A DNA stretch of 40,470 nt from Polysphondylium violaceum (taxonomy: Eukaryota; Evosea; Eumycetozoa; Dictyosteliales; Dictyosteliaceae). Below the pieces are notes generated by a model. That model had not been told where the DNA came from. It saw nothing but the letters and a program-made list of their open reading frames with translations, and did no database searches. A program made the translations under genes and the position numbers. Numbering within the stretch: position 1 is the stretch's first letter; the number at the start of each line of letters is the position of its first letter. Shown here piece by piece: positions 29,191 through 38,416 of this stretch. The stretch lies in contig AJWJ01000183.1 of assembly GCA_000277445.1 (NCBI GenBank), positions 1-40,470 of the forward strand, given 5' to 3'.

Positions 29191-30906
29191 ATGGATCAAT
29201 TGTTTAAATTGGTGTGGAGAAATTCATATCTTAGAAACTGTATTCATATACAGTTGTCTTTGATCAAAACGATCATGATTAGATATTTATATCAATTGGA
29301 AAATAAATATCAATATTTAAAAACATTAGATAGGAGATCAAATAGAATTTTATATGACATAAAGAGTGATGTAGAACATCATTTATTTATAAATAGTCCA
29401 TATCGGCACTTGGTCACTCACTTGATTGTTGCCTATCATCTTTTAGATTACTATAGATTCAATAAAGATATTGTGATCTATGGTGTGTCAATTCAATACA
29501 ACCCGCCATCATTTGACTTTGAAGACATTCCAAAGACTGTGAAATATATCAGAGCCAAAGATGAATCTTTTCTTTGTCATTTTAGTAAAATTGCATCTCT
29601 CACTTTTCTAGACATCACCTATAGAAAGTTTATTAAACCAATTACCATACCACAACTGCGATACCTTAGACTAAGATCCAGTGAAAGAATTACTCTGACA
29701 AAGGGAATATTCCCACAATCTCTAACATATCTAAAGGTGGTGGGACCGACTACCTGTTGTCTCAAGGATATGATTTTCCCCTCCAATTTGAAATATCTTG
29801 ATCTTGGCTACCAATTTAACGGTGTTTTGTCTGAACAAGCTTTACCAAATGGTCTAAGATATCTAGATTTGGGTGATAATAGAGAGCATGTAAAGATAAA
29901 TTCAATACCAAAGAGTGTTGTTTCCTTGAGAATGGGTACATGGTTTAAACAAAATATAGAGCCAGATCTTTTGCCCTCCAACTTAACATATTTAAATTTA
30001 GGAAACTCTTTTAAACAAAGGATATCACAAGGAGTACTGACACAGAGCTTAAAAACTCTTGTTGTAGGTTTTGGTTGTAGATCACTAACATTTAATGACC
30101 ACATTCCCTCAAGTGTGACAACTTACATTGCCAACAACTATAAAGAAAATGATGAGCCAATATTCATCCCTCCCAATTCAGAAAACATTCGACTGTATAT
30201 TGATAGCCAAAAGTCATACACCTTGCCACCTATCCCAAATTGTAAATCTCTGCTGATCAACACCGAGGCACTGCAACTGCTAAACGAACCCAAGAGTTTA
30301 TTTACCAATTGTCTCACCACTCTGTCATTTGGATTCAATAGAGTCTTGGTGCCTGGCGACATCCCACAATCTGTCACCAACCTTTCAATCAATGCCCAAG
30401 GCATCCTCCCCAACACCATTCCAAGCTCTGTGAAAACCCTCGAACTCGCTCTCAAATCTGATTGGACACCAATCAACATCATACCCGACAGTGTGACTAA
30501 ACTGATTATTGGAGAAATTATCCAACTCGAACAACTCGAGATCCCCACGAGTGTCACCAAACTCGTTGTTAAAAACACACAAACCAATCTCCAGAAAATC
30601 AATGTGCCCTCGAGCGTCACCTCACTCTCGTCGCCCAAACCGTTTAAAAACTATAGTTTGCCCAATATACGCATCATTAAATCGCAATCCTATAACCAAA
30701 GAGAACTCTTTCATCAACTGGGCATCAAAGAAGACTCTTTTAAACACACTCCACAATTTCCCAAAACCCTAGCCATGATAAAGTCTATCTCTATCGGCAG
30801 CTATGACCTCTACTACTTTGAATCACTCACTCAACTCGACAACATACTCGTGTACAAAGAAACTTATAAATCCAAAGACAAAGATACTCTTCCAGTCATG
30901 ATTTAA
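29191..30906 (+). CDS. FNIP-repeat protein with F-box-like N-terminus
   Basis: Single exon, 571 residues. The start MDQLFKLVWRNSYLRNCIHIQL resembles the N-terminus of dictyostelid F-box/FNIP proteins (a short Leu/Trp-rich helix before KDI/NSPY). The rest is made of about 22-residue leucine-rich units with the dictyostelid FNIP pattern IP.S...L.LG..FN..I: FPSNLKYLDLGYQFNGVLS, ALPNGLRYLDLGDN, IPKSVVSLRMGTWFKQNI, LPSNLTYLNLGNSFKQRIS, IPSSVTTYIANNY, IPQSVTNLSINAQ, IPSSVKTLELAL, IPDSVTKLIIG, IPTSVTKLVV. This expanded family is largely confined to dictyostelids; members may serve as substrate receptors of SCF ubiquitin ligases, which is inference here. Repeats drift from consensus toward the C-terminus. 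It follows the LRR gene by about 100 bp on the same strand. Confidence 0.93.
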   Translation: MDQLFKLVWRNSYLRNCIHIQLSLIKTIMIRYLYQLENKYQYLKTLDRRSNRILYDIKSDVEHHLFINSPYRHLVTHLIVAYHLLDYYRFNKDIVIYGVSIQYNPPSFDFEDIPKTVKYIRAKDESFLCHFSKIASLTFLDITYRKFIKPITIPQLRYLRLRSSERITLTKGIFPQSLTYLKVVGPTTCCLKDMIFPSNLKYLDLGYQFNGVLSEQALPNGLRYLDLGDNREHVKINSIPKSVVSLRMGTWFKQNIEPDLLPSNLTYLNLGNSFKQRISQGVLTQSLKTLVVGFGCRSLTFNDHIPSSVTTYIANNYKENDEPIFIPPNSENIRLYIDSQKSYTLPPIPNCKSLLINTEALQLLNEPKSLFTNCLTTLSFGFNRVLVPGDIPQSVTNLSINAQGILPNTIPSSVKTLELALKSDWTPINIIPDSVTKLIIGEIIQLEQLEIPTSVTKLVVKNTQTNLQKINVPSSVTSLSSPKPFKNYSLPNIRIIKSQSYNQRELFHQLGIKEDSFKHTPQFPKTLAMIKSISIGSYDLYYFESLTQLDNILVYKETYKSKDKDTLPVMI

Positions 30907-31113
30907 ATAATAATATTAATAATAAAATTAAATCTATTATTCCATCTTGACAGAAGTTGACACCCATTTCTTTTATTAGCATTGTTGTATCTCTTTATTT
31001 GAAACATTATGTTGTTATGTTGTAACTATAAATATCGTCCTGTTGAAATTTCACCCAGTGTGGGGTGGTGCAGTAAAAAAACAAAAACAAAAAACAGAAA
31101 AAATGTAAAATTT

Positions 31114-31138
31114 AAACGCCAGGATTCAACAGGCGTTT
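31114..31138. repeat. Perfect 7-bp hairpin in kinase promoter
   Basis: AAACGCC at 31114-31120 and GGCGTTT at 31132-31138 with an 11-nt loop. The AAACGCC half also occurs in the ligase/RBM39 divergent spacer near 22448. Confidence 0.85.
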
Positions 31139-31145
31139 CAAAATA

Positions 31146-31158
31146 GGGTGGGCCACCC
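31146..31158. promoter_or_regulatory. Palindromic G-box-like site GGGTGGGCCACCC
   Basis: GGGTGG and CCACCC flank one G, a perfect inverted repeat. It lies in A/T-rich DNA about 650 bp upstream of the kinase ATG and looks like a dimeric binding site for a zinc-finger factor such as GBF. No binding is shown. Confidence 0.5.
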
Positions 31159-31807
31159 ACTTTTTAAAAAAAAAATCGTCGTGATTTTTGATTACTTTTT
31201 ATTTTTTTTTCATTTTTTTTTCTTAATTTTTTTTTTGTTCAATTCTAGGGGGCGTAGATTTGCAATTTGACAACAACAACAACAACACAACACAAAACAA
31301 CAACAATACCAATAGTTCTAATTTTATCATTATCTAAAGAAAAACATCGTTTTGTTTTACTTCAACAATAATAATAGTATCTTTATTCTATTCCTATATA
31401 TAATATTATATCTTACTCTCTACCTTTATTGTTTATTTCCAAATATATACTTTACTTGGGAATAAGCACGCACATATATACAAAACACGATTGAAACCAA
31501 CACAAAAAGTCTACTAAACCGGAGGAAGAGATTAAATTATATCTCTATTAACAAATTATCAGTATTATTAAATATCATCGATAGTATCACCAACAGCAGC
31601 AAAGATAACTATTTTATTTATAATCAACAACAACAAAAACAACAACAACAACTTTTAAATTTTAAAGTTTGTAATCAATATTATTATAATAATTGTCTAG
31701 GTTGTTTCTTTAACCTATTTGACATTTATCAACTACTCTTTTATTATTTCTCAAATATCTTTTTCAATATTTCTTTATATCAACTAGCTACTTAGACAAC
31801 AACAAGA

Positions 31808-33319
31808 ATGCTTTCAAATAATCATACAGTTTTTTCATCCAATTTTATCAATGCTGCTGCTGATGATAGAGATGAAGGTGGTGGTATTACTATTATTTCA
31901 TCCAATAATAATAGTAATAAAAGCACACCATCCAATGGTAGTCCAACTAAAAATATTCCAATCACTCCAACAAAAGGAATTCAATTCACAAAGACACCAG
32001 TTAAGAAAAACAACACATTGGTCTCTTCCTCCTCCTCGATTCAACTTTGTCTTTTAAATCATGAGTTAAAAGTCAATGGTCAACAACAACAAAATGAAGA
32101 AGGTGATCTTGATCATAATTTACATTTTGGCAATGGCGATAACCAACACAATAGTGATAACGAGGTTTCAGATGACGAAGATTTGGAATCATTTAATAGT
32201 GAATCATCCGACACAGGCATCTCATCCAGCGGTGGTGAGGGCAATGGCGAAAAGGAATCAAACGACGATTTTACACCAATCTTGGGTAGCTCATTACCAT
32301 CTGGATCCATCAAGATCTCCAACAACATTGATCTCAATAGCTTTACTGTCACCCAAATGGTGGGCAAAGGCGGATTTGGTAAAGTCCATCAAGTGATTCA
32401 CAACTCGACCAAAAAGGTCTATGCTCTCAAAACCATCAAAAAGAATCACATCATTAGAAAAAAGAGTGTAAGCAACACATTGGCCGAAAAGGACATTCTC
32501 AAAAAGATTGACCATCCATTCATTGTCAAGCTCCACTATGCCTTCCAGAGCGAAAAGAAACTCTACCTTGTTATGGACTTTGTCAATGGTGGCCAACTCT
32601 TTTTCCATCTCCAACGTGAGGCCATCTTTTCTGAGGCCCAAGTCAGATTCTATATCGCCGAGTTGGTGTTGGCACTCGAGCATCTTCACGAAGCCAACAT
32701 TGTTCATCGTGATCTTAAGCCCGAAAACATTTTGCTCGACTCACAAGGCCACTGCATTCTCACCGACTTTGGTTTGGCCAAAGAAGAGGTCATTGACGAC
32801 TCACACAACTCTTTTTGCGGCACACTCGAGTACCAAGCACCCGAAATGATCCAAGGAAAATCCTATGGCAAGGCCGTCGATTGGTGGTCAGTCGGCATCC
32901 TCATGTACGACATGCTCATCGGCAAGCCCCCCTTTGAGTGCAAAAACCGTGCCACTATGCAGGAAAAGATAGCCAACGAGAAGCCCAAATTCCCCCAATT
33001 TGTCTCATCGTCTGCTCGTTCACTCATCAACAGTCTCTTGCACAAAGACCCCAAACAAAGACTCGGCTCCAAAAATGGTGCCAAAGACATAAAATCCCAC
33101 ACATTTTTCAAATCTCTCCAGTGGCGAAAACTCGAGCAAAAAGAGATTCCCCCACCCTTTGTACCCACCACAAAGGGCGTCGAGGACATCAGCAACTTTG
33201 ACCTACTATCGCTCAAAGAGTGTCTAAGAGACAGTGTCCACGGCTCCTCACCCAACCTTAGCGCATCCCAACAAAAATACTTTGACGGCTTTAGTTATGT
33301 CAGAAGTCCCCTTATTTGA
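31808..33319 (+). CDS. AGC-family Ser/Thr protein kinase, S6K-like
   Basis: Single exon, 503 residues. Residues 1-175 are low-complexity (Asn/Ser/acidic). The kinase domain lies at about 177-435: GKGGFGKV P-loop, ALKTIKK (ATP Lys), TLAEKDIL (helix C Glu), HRDLKPEN catalytic loop, DFGLAKE, the activation segment NSFCGTLEYQAPE with the PDK1 site Ser, and DWWSVGILMYDMLIGKPPFE. The AGC C-tail has PPFVP, a Ser-rich turn-motif region (GSSPNLSAS) and the hydrophobic motif FDGFSYV, a TORC2/TORC1-type phosphosite. All catalytic residues are present. MYDML.G.PPF.ENR-type spacing and the lack of PH or C2 domain favour the S6 kinase branch over AKT/PKBR1; HRD replaces the YRD usual in S6K, so the exact orthologue is uncertain. 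Its promoter carries G-box-like palindromes, suggesting cAMP/developmental control (inference). Confidence 0.9.
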   Translation: MLSNNHTVFSSNFINAAADDRDEGGGITIISSNNNSNKSTPSNGSPTKNIPITPTKGIQFTKTPVKKNNTLVSSSSSIQLCLLNHELKVNGQQQQNEEGDLDHNLHFGNGDNQHNSDNEVSDDEDLESFNSESSDTGISSSGGEGNGEKESNDDFTPILGSSLPSGSIKISNNIDLNSFTVTQMVGKGGFGKVHQVIHNSTKKVYALKTIKKNHIIRKKSVSNTLAEKDILKKIDHPFIVKLHYAFQSEKKLYLVMDFVNGGQLFFHLQREAIFSEAQVRFYIAELVLALEHLHEANIVHRDLKPENILLDSQGHCILTDFGLAKEEVIDDSHNSFCGTLEYQAPEMIQGKSYGKAVDWWSVGILMYDMLIGKPPFECKNRATMQEKIANEKPKFPQFVSSSARSLINSLLHKDPKQRLGSKNGAKDIKSHTFFKSLQWRKLEQKEIPPPFVPTTKGVEDISNFDLLSLKECLRDSVHGSSPNLSASQQKYFDGFSYVRSPLI

Positions 33320-33917
33320 ATAAATAATAAATTACTCCTATATTTATTTTTTGTACAAAAAAATCACCATTAGGCTAATATCCCAAGTTTTCTTCTTTTA
33401 ATATAAAATGTGCAAAAATAGCGCGAAATAATTTCATTTATTTGTGCGAAAAAATATCACTAAAACTTTTTGATATTTTGCTTAAATTTTGTTTTCTTTT
33501 CACACACCAAATCTTTGCAGAATTTTTTTTAATTTTCAATTTCCCCACCCCCTCCTCTCTCAATTTACCTTTTTTTTTACATATTTGTTTCTTTTCTGTA
33601 TATATGAGAATATTATAGTGATAAAAGAGGACACTAGTAACTCTATTTCGATAAATTTATATTATTCTCATATCTAGTATATATAAAAGTTGTTTAATAC
33701 TCTGTTCTTTCTTTTCCTTTTTTTTCGAAACGACACCATACAAATATATAAATATTATTTATAATTTTACATTTCTACAGAGATAGATATTATTTAGCCA
33801 TATTATCGAATTAGGAAAGGTGTTTGGGAATATAGAAACAGTGATAATAATATTATTCATTTAAATCCAATACATAGACATAAATACATTCAATACCAGT
33901 ACCAAAAATAATATATA
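33320..33917. other. Spacer upstream of Asn-rich gene
   Basis: About 600 nt. It is pyrimidine-rich at 33480-33600, contains GCGCGAAATAA and TTTGTGCGAAAAA near 33420-33450, and is A/T-rich afterwards. Promoter of the next gene; no gene seen. Confidence 0.45.
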
Positions 33918-34817
33918 ATGAACGACTCTGCAACATTGCACCAATCTTCTCCTTTTTTCAATAAACTAAAGAGAAGAATAGATTCTGAAAATGATCATGA
34001 TGGTTTTCATAGTAAAAGGTTTTTATCTCAGTCTATGGCAAATAAAATTGGAATATTATCTTTAAATGATGACGACTATAGTTTTCAAAATAACAGTAAT
34101 AATAATAATAATAATAGTAGTGTAAATAATAATAGTAGTAATATTTTTCAAAATAATAGTATTTTTCAACAACCTACGTCTATGAATATAAATAGCAATG
34201 ATATATTTAAAACATCTATAATTCCTGAAAAACAGAATTTAAATAGGAATGATAAAAACAATAATACCATTTTCAATAATAATATAAATAATAATAACAA
34301 TTCACCAGTTCCAGCAACTATTAACAACAGTATGGCGATTATTCCAGTAGAAAAAATCAAAAGTACAGAATCATCACCAAAACTAATACCCAAAATCGAA
34401 ACTCTTTGGGATTTAGTAACCAACATTAGTAAATCAACATATCCAATTATCCCACCACTAACACCTAGATCTGTTGGTGAAGAGTAAGTATTTAATTTTT
34501 AACTATCTATCTATTTAATTCATGTTCTCTTTCCTAATACAAATTATTTACCAACAAGTAGTAAATCTAGAGCATTGATTTTATATTCTGAACCATCTGA
34601 AGTAATTCAAGGATCATTAAGAAAAGAAGTTGTAAGTATATATTATTAATTATTAATTTATGTATATATATCTAACATATTTAAATCTCTTTTCCAATAG
34701 ATTGAAAAAAGAAAACAACAATTAAAACAAAATCAAGATTTAAAACCATTAGATATGGAGATAGACACAAATGTACATGGAATCAATATAAATAAAACCA
34801 ATAAAATGGAGCTTTAG
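33918..34817 (+). CDS. Asn-rich protein of unknown function
   Basis: Exons 33918-34483, 34559-34631 and 34701-34817; 756 nt, 251 residues. Not recognised. The first 60 residues look conserved-type and carry a basic stretch (FFNKLKRRIDSE, HSKRFLSQSMANKIGILSL) that could be a nuclear signal. Residues about 60-150 are Asn runs. A Pro/Ser segment (PIIPPLTPRSVGEE) then leads to a charged C-terminus over exons 2-3 (SKSRALILYSEP, VIEKRKQQLKQNQDL) with helix and nuclear-signal character. Exon 2 has tandem acceptors AAG-TAG at 34556-34561; either keeps the frame, with or without one Ser. Three consistent introns and phases argue for a real gene despite the low complexity. Function is open; a small nuclear regulator is only a guess. 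Confidence 0.75.
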
Positions 34818-35066
34818 TTTAATATTTATAGCATTTTTTATTAATAAAGTCTACTGTCTAAATCCAGTGCAGAGAAATAAGTTATTTTACATTTTAAGGT
34901 TACAAGTTGTTGTTATTGTTGTTATTGTTGTTTGATGTTGTTGTTGTTATTGTTGCTGTTGATGTATGTATGATGTTTCTTGGTATTAAACATTTATATA
35001 ATCATCATATCATCATTATCACCATCACGGTCATCATCATCTATCACTCATTACAAAATACTAGTA
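34818..35066. repeat. Convergent spacer with TTG repeats
   Basis: About 250 nt between two convergent genes. TTG-rich run at 34906-34965, then ATC/CAT-rich runs at 35000-35045. No gene. Confidence 0.6.
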
Positions 35067-35807
35067 CTAAAGTTTAACAATTTTATTTGCTAAAATTTGA
35101 GGATTAGCCTTTGCAATGTTTGATTTAGCTAATGATTTATAATCAAATGTACAGTTGTGATTGTGGATATGCTTTCCGCAGAAAAACTCACCACATCTGC
35201 ATTTATTAGACATTGATGCCATAATGCTTCCTATAGACTTTCCGCATCCTGGATATTTACATTTGAATGCCTCTTTGGAAGGTGAAGATGAGAGATCTTT
35301 GATGGATGGTGATGATGAGGGTGAGATGCCGTTGATGGAGCTGTCAGACTCTTTTGTATTGGTAATGGTTGGAATTGGGATAGATGAACTCGTGGTAGTT
35401 GTTGTGGTGGAGGTGGTGGTTGTATTAGTAGCAGCAGGCGAGGTGGTTGAAGGTGAAGAAGAAAGACTATTGCTTTCCTCTTGCTTGAGTTGTTTAGAAG
35501 GTGAAGAAGGGTTTTTAGGTGGTGTAAATTTAGAGGGAGAGGATGTAATGTCAAAATAAGACTCGTACGATCTTTTTTTACTTTTACTTGGACTGTCTTC
35601 ATTATTGCTATTGTTGTTGATTTCTATAGGTTGTGTTGTAGCTGTGATACTACTATTGCTATTTGAATCTAAACTATTGTTATTCTTTTTCAATTCTTTT
35701 TGAAAACAACTTGAACATAATCCATTTGTTTTATAGTTTCCATAGAAACCACAATTCATTTTACATAATAATGGTTGTTGTTCGTTTTGATTTCCTTCGC
35801 TGTTCAT
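35067..35807 (-). CDS. A20/AN1 zinc-finger protein (ZFAND5/6, stress-associated protein type)
   Basis: Single exon, 246 residues. An A20-type finger sits at about residues 13-36 (LCKMNCGFYGNYKTNGLCSSC: Cys-x4-Cys-x11-Cys-x2-Cys pattern). A long low-complexity middle is rich in Asn, Ser, Thr and Pro (about 40-180). The AN1 finger near the C-terminus has CKYPGCGKSIG, NKCRCGEFFCGKHIHNHNC and FDYK (about 186-225), followed by AKANPQILANKIVKL, the conserved C-terminal tail of this family. A20 fingers bind ubiquitin; the family links ubiquitinated proteins to the proteasome and to stress responses. This differs from the 2xAN1 protein at 2837-3946 in domain order and partners. The middle is longer than the family norm. 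Confidence 0.93.
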   Translation of the reverse strand: MNSEGNQNEQQPLLCKMNCGFYGNYKTNGLCSSCFQKELKKNNNSLDSNSNSSITATTQPIEINNNSNNEDSPSKSKKRSYESYFDITSSPSKFTPPKNPSSPSKQLKQEESNSLSSSPSTTSPAATNTTTTSTTTTTTSSSIPIPTITNTKESDSSINGISPSSSPSIKDLSSSPSKEAFKCKYPGCGKSIGSIMASMSNKCRCGEFFCGKHIHNHNCTFDYKSLAKSNIAKANPQILANKIVKL

Positions 35808-36023
35808 GATCTTTATGTATATGTGTATGTGTGTTTATGTGTATGTATATGTGTATGTATTGTATATATTATGATAGATAAATTAATTTTAAAAAATATA
35901 GGAATGTGGACAGAATAGAGTGTGGATGTATTGTATTTTATGAGAGAGAATAAAAGAATAACTTTCACTTCATAGCATAGATTTGGTATGGATATAAACT
36001 ATAGAGAATTTAATATATAATAT

Positions 36024-36047
36024 AAAAAAAAAAAAAAAAAAAAAAAA
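36024..36047. repeat. A24 homopolymer
   Basis: Twenty-four consecutive A, followed at 36261-36284 by T24. Long homopolymers are a hallmark of dictyostelid spacers. Confidence 0.95.
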
Positions 36048-36260
36048 TTTAATTTTTAAAAAAAATCGTCGATACGATGTAAAGTTTGTTGAATTAAATT
36101 ATTTGTGTTGTAAGAGATATATTTATCAGTGCTGACTGTGTTTAAAGATAAAGCGTTGTATTATTTCTTGTAGTTCTTGTATTTGTATGATAAAATTTAA
36201 TAAATTGTTTGACTATATGGAAAGTGTTTTCGTTTTTTTTTTAAAAAAATTTTTTTTTTG

Positions 36261-36284
36261 TTTTTTTTTTTTTTTTTTTTTTTA
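36261..36284. repeat. T24 homopolymer
   Basis: Twenty-four consecutive T, part of a T/A tract from 36233 to 36288. Confidence 0.95.
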
Positions 36285-36384
36285 ATTTTGAGAGAATGGT
36301 CCCATTCACAAGCTGCAAGATCTCATTTTCTGATGACTGTGAAAAGGGTGATTGGGAAAATATCAAATCAATTTTCTAATCCAT

Positions 36385-36490
36385 CCAACACACTCACACA
36401 TAATTTTACCGACAATCTCGTGTGAGTTGGTCGACTGGGTGGGACGGCGCCAGCCAAACATGTGAGCGTCCAAAGGGGGTGTGGATATAA
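36385..36490. other. GC-richer structured patch (candidate non-coding RNA or regulatory element)
   Basis: Two stems can be drawn: ACTCACAC near 36393 with GTGTGAGT near 36421, and GGACG near 36443 with CGTCC near 36467. GGCGCC is self-complementary, and GCCAAACATG at 36453-36462 recurs at 22891. No Pol III boxes recognised. Function unknown. Confidence 0.35.
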
Positions 36491-36527
36491 CTATGGATTT
36501 TTTTTTATTTTTTTTATTTTTTGTCTT

Positions 36528-38080
36528 TTATAATGATTTGAAATGGGCATCTAAATCCACGTTGCCACCTACATTGATAATTTGAAAAAGAGAGAATAAA
36601 TCAATATTTGAATAATGAAATTATAAATAAAATAATTACGTACCTGTGATAACGAGGGCAATCTTTTTCAAATTGGGATATTTGGCTTTAAATTCACTTG
36701 CCCCATTTTTCAAAACGGCTGCTAGAGAGGTAGCAGACGATGGTTCAATTATAATTTTCATTCTTTCCCATACAAGCTACATAAGAGACGATTATTGTGA
36801 ATGGAGGGATATATGAATTAGTAATCTCATTTCTTATAAAAAGAGTGGTGTAGGTTGAGTGGGTGAGTAATTGAATGGGCGTGGTGGGTGGAAAGTCAGA
36901 GTTGAGTGTTGGGAGGAGTAGTTTTTAAAAACGTTTTTCAACAATGCGCAACACAATACCCCCACCGACTACACCTCCTGCGAGAGATTCTGGGAATAAG
37001 AAAAAATAATAATATCCACCACCACAACAAACAGAGGAAATGAATAAATGGATAAATGGATAAACTTACTCTCATAGCTTCTTTTACTTGTTCATCGGTG
37101 ACGGTGATAACAGAGTCTATGTTTTGTTGGATGATTGGGAATGTAAGGTTTCCAACGACAGTCAATAAACCGTCACAAATGGTATTTGGTAATCCTGGTA
37201 AATGGGATGAGACTCTTTCACCTTGTGCAAATGATCGAGAGGTGTCATTGGCACCTTCTGGTTCTGCAGCAATGATTGTAATGTTTGGGTTGATGCCTTT
37301 GGCAGCAATACAAATACCACTCAAGAGACCGCCTCCACCAACAGGGCATACAATGGCATCTAGTTGTGGTACTTGATCAAGGATTTCCAAACCTACGGTA
37401 CCTTGACCACAAATCACATTTACATTATCAAATGGATGAATAAAAACACATCCATGTTTTTCTCTGAGGATCTCTACATTTTCTTCTCTAGCCTTTAATG
37501 TAGGCTCACATAATAATACATTGGCACCATAGCCTTTGATTGCATTTAATTTAACTAAAATGATAGATATACATTATAAGTGATTAATATTTTTTGTCTT
37601 CCAGTCCTAAATATCATAGATATCATACTGGTGGGAGCATTTTTAGGCACAACAATGTAGGCTGTGGTGTTTTTCATCTTTGCAATCTTTGCCAAAGCTT
37701 GTGCATGGTTTCCACTTGAATGGGTGACAACACCTCTATCCAATTCCTCTTGAGTCAATTGAAGAACTGCATTGGTTGCACCTCTGAATTTGAATGCACC
37801 AACTTTACACAAAACAGTTAGTGTCGGAAATACTATAACTATTAAATTGATTCTAATCAATCGATCAATCAATCAATCAATCAATCAAATCAAATCAAAT
37901 CAAGTCAGATCAACACTCACCCTTTTGTAGATTTTCACATTTAAAGTATAATTCAAGACCACCACACAATTCATTGATGGTCGAGTTTGTAAGAATGGGT
38001 GTTTGGTGTACAAAAGGTTTGATTCTCTCATGAGCCTCTTTGATGTCTTGGAGTGTAATATTTGTAGAATTTGGTTCCAT
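36528..38080 (-). CDS. srr: PLP-dependent serine racemase / serine-threonine dehydratase
   Basis: Five exons: 38080-37921, 37802-37629, 37554-37070, 36776-36644 and 36568-36528; 993 nt, 330 residues, like mammalian serine racemase (about 340). Fold type II PLP enzyme: FKCENLQKVGAFKFRGATNAV holds the PLP Lys over the first junction, SSGNHAQALA binds the substrate carboxylate, and VGGGGLLSG binds the PLP phosphate. CEPTLKAREENVEIL, GQGTVGLEIL and LVWERMKIIIEPSSATSLAA match serine racemase closely; it ends VITGGNVDLDAHFKSL. It could interconvert L/D-serine or deaminate serine/threonine to keto acids; the sequence does not settle which. Introns are 118, 74, 293 and 75 nt. The first is filled with ATCA/AATC repeats and the third is unusually long and GC-richer. 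The start was chosen to match the racemase N-terminus (MEPNSTNITLQDIKEAHERIKP). Confidence 0.93.
37863..37907. repeat. AATC tetranucleotide repeat inside an intron
   Basis: ATCA/AATC units followed by AATCAA units within intron 1 of the serine racemase-like gene; on the coding strand this reads TGATT/GATT, near the branch and acceptor end. Confidence 0.9.
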
Positions 38081-38416
38081 TGTTGTTGTTTTGTCTTGTC
38101 AGAGACGAGATGTTTGCCAATCAATATAACCGATTTTTTCATTTATTTTCAACAAAAATCTATTTTTTTTTTTTTTATTTTTTTTTATTTATTGAGAATC
38201 ACCCAAATTGGTGGAATAATTCTTTATCTCATTTTTCAATTCCCAACTTTACATATAACCCCCTATCTATCTTTCACTTTGTTCATATTTTTTTCAATTT
38301 TTTAAAAATATTGATTTGTTCCCTGTTTTAGTGTGTCTGCCTGAGGTGGTTTATTTTATAAAGTTTGTACACAAACACGCACACGCATATATCTATCTGT
38401 ATATCAATATAAAGAA
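38081..38416. promoter_or_regulatory. Divergent promoter, serine racemase-like / BSD-domain gene
   Basis: About 335 bp with T runs at 38162-38188 and 38288. CACACGCACACG-type repeats near 38371-38390 lie just upstream of the BSD start. No gene. Confidence 0.45.

Larger units (their letters stand above)
30907..31807 (+). promoter_or_regulatory. Promoter and long leader of the AGC kinase gene
   Basis: No coding sequence. Three GC-rich inverted elements cluster at 31052-31158: CACCC-6-GGGTG (31052-31067), AAACGCC-11-GGCGTTT (31114-31138) and the 13-nt palindrome GGGTGGGCCACCC (31146-31158). A T-rich block follows (31185-31240), then a CAA/ACA-rich, G-poor leader from about 31270 to 31807. CACCC/GGGTG sites in both orientations fit the dictyostelid G-box consensus. 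Confidence 0.6.
35808..36527. other. Spacer with homopolymers and a GC-richer patch
   Basis: TGTATG repeats at 35812-35865, an A24 run at 36024-36047 and a T24 run at 36261-36284. Then comes a strikingly mixed-sequence patch at about 36296-36490, containing ACTCACAC/GTGTGAGT (8-bp stem), GGACG/CGTCC and the palindrome GGCGCC. It may hold the promoter of the A20/AN1 gene, the 3' flank of the serine racemase-like gene, or an RNA gene; no protein frame was seen. Confidence 0.5.

Noticed and set aside
36336-36352. TTTCTGATGACTGTG as a C/D snoRNA box pair
   Set aside because: The C-like and D-like words overlap each other, so they cannot serve as separate boxes.
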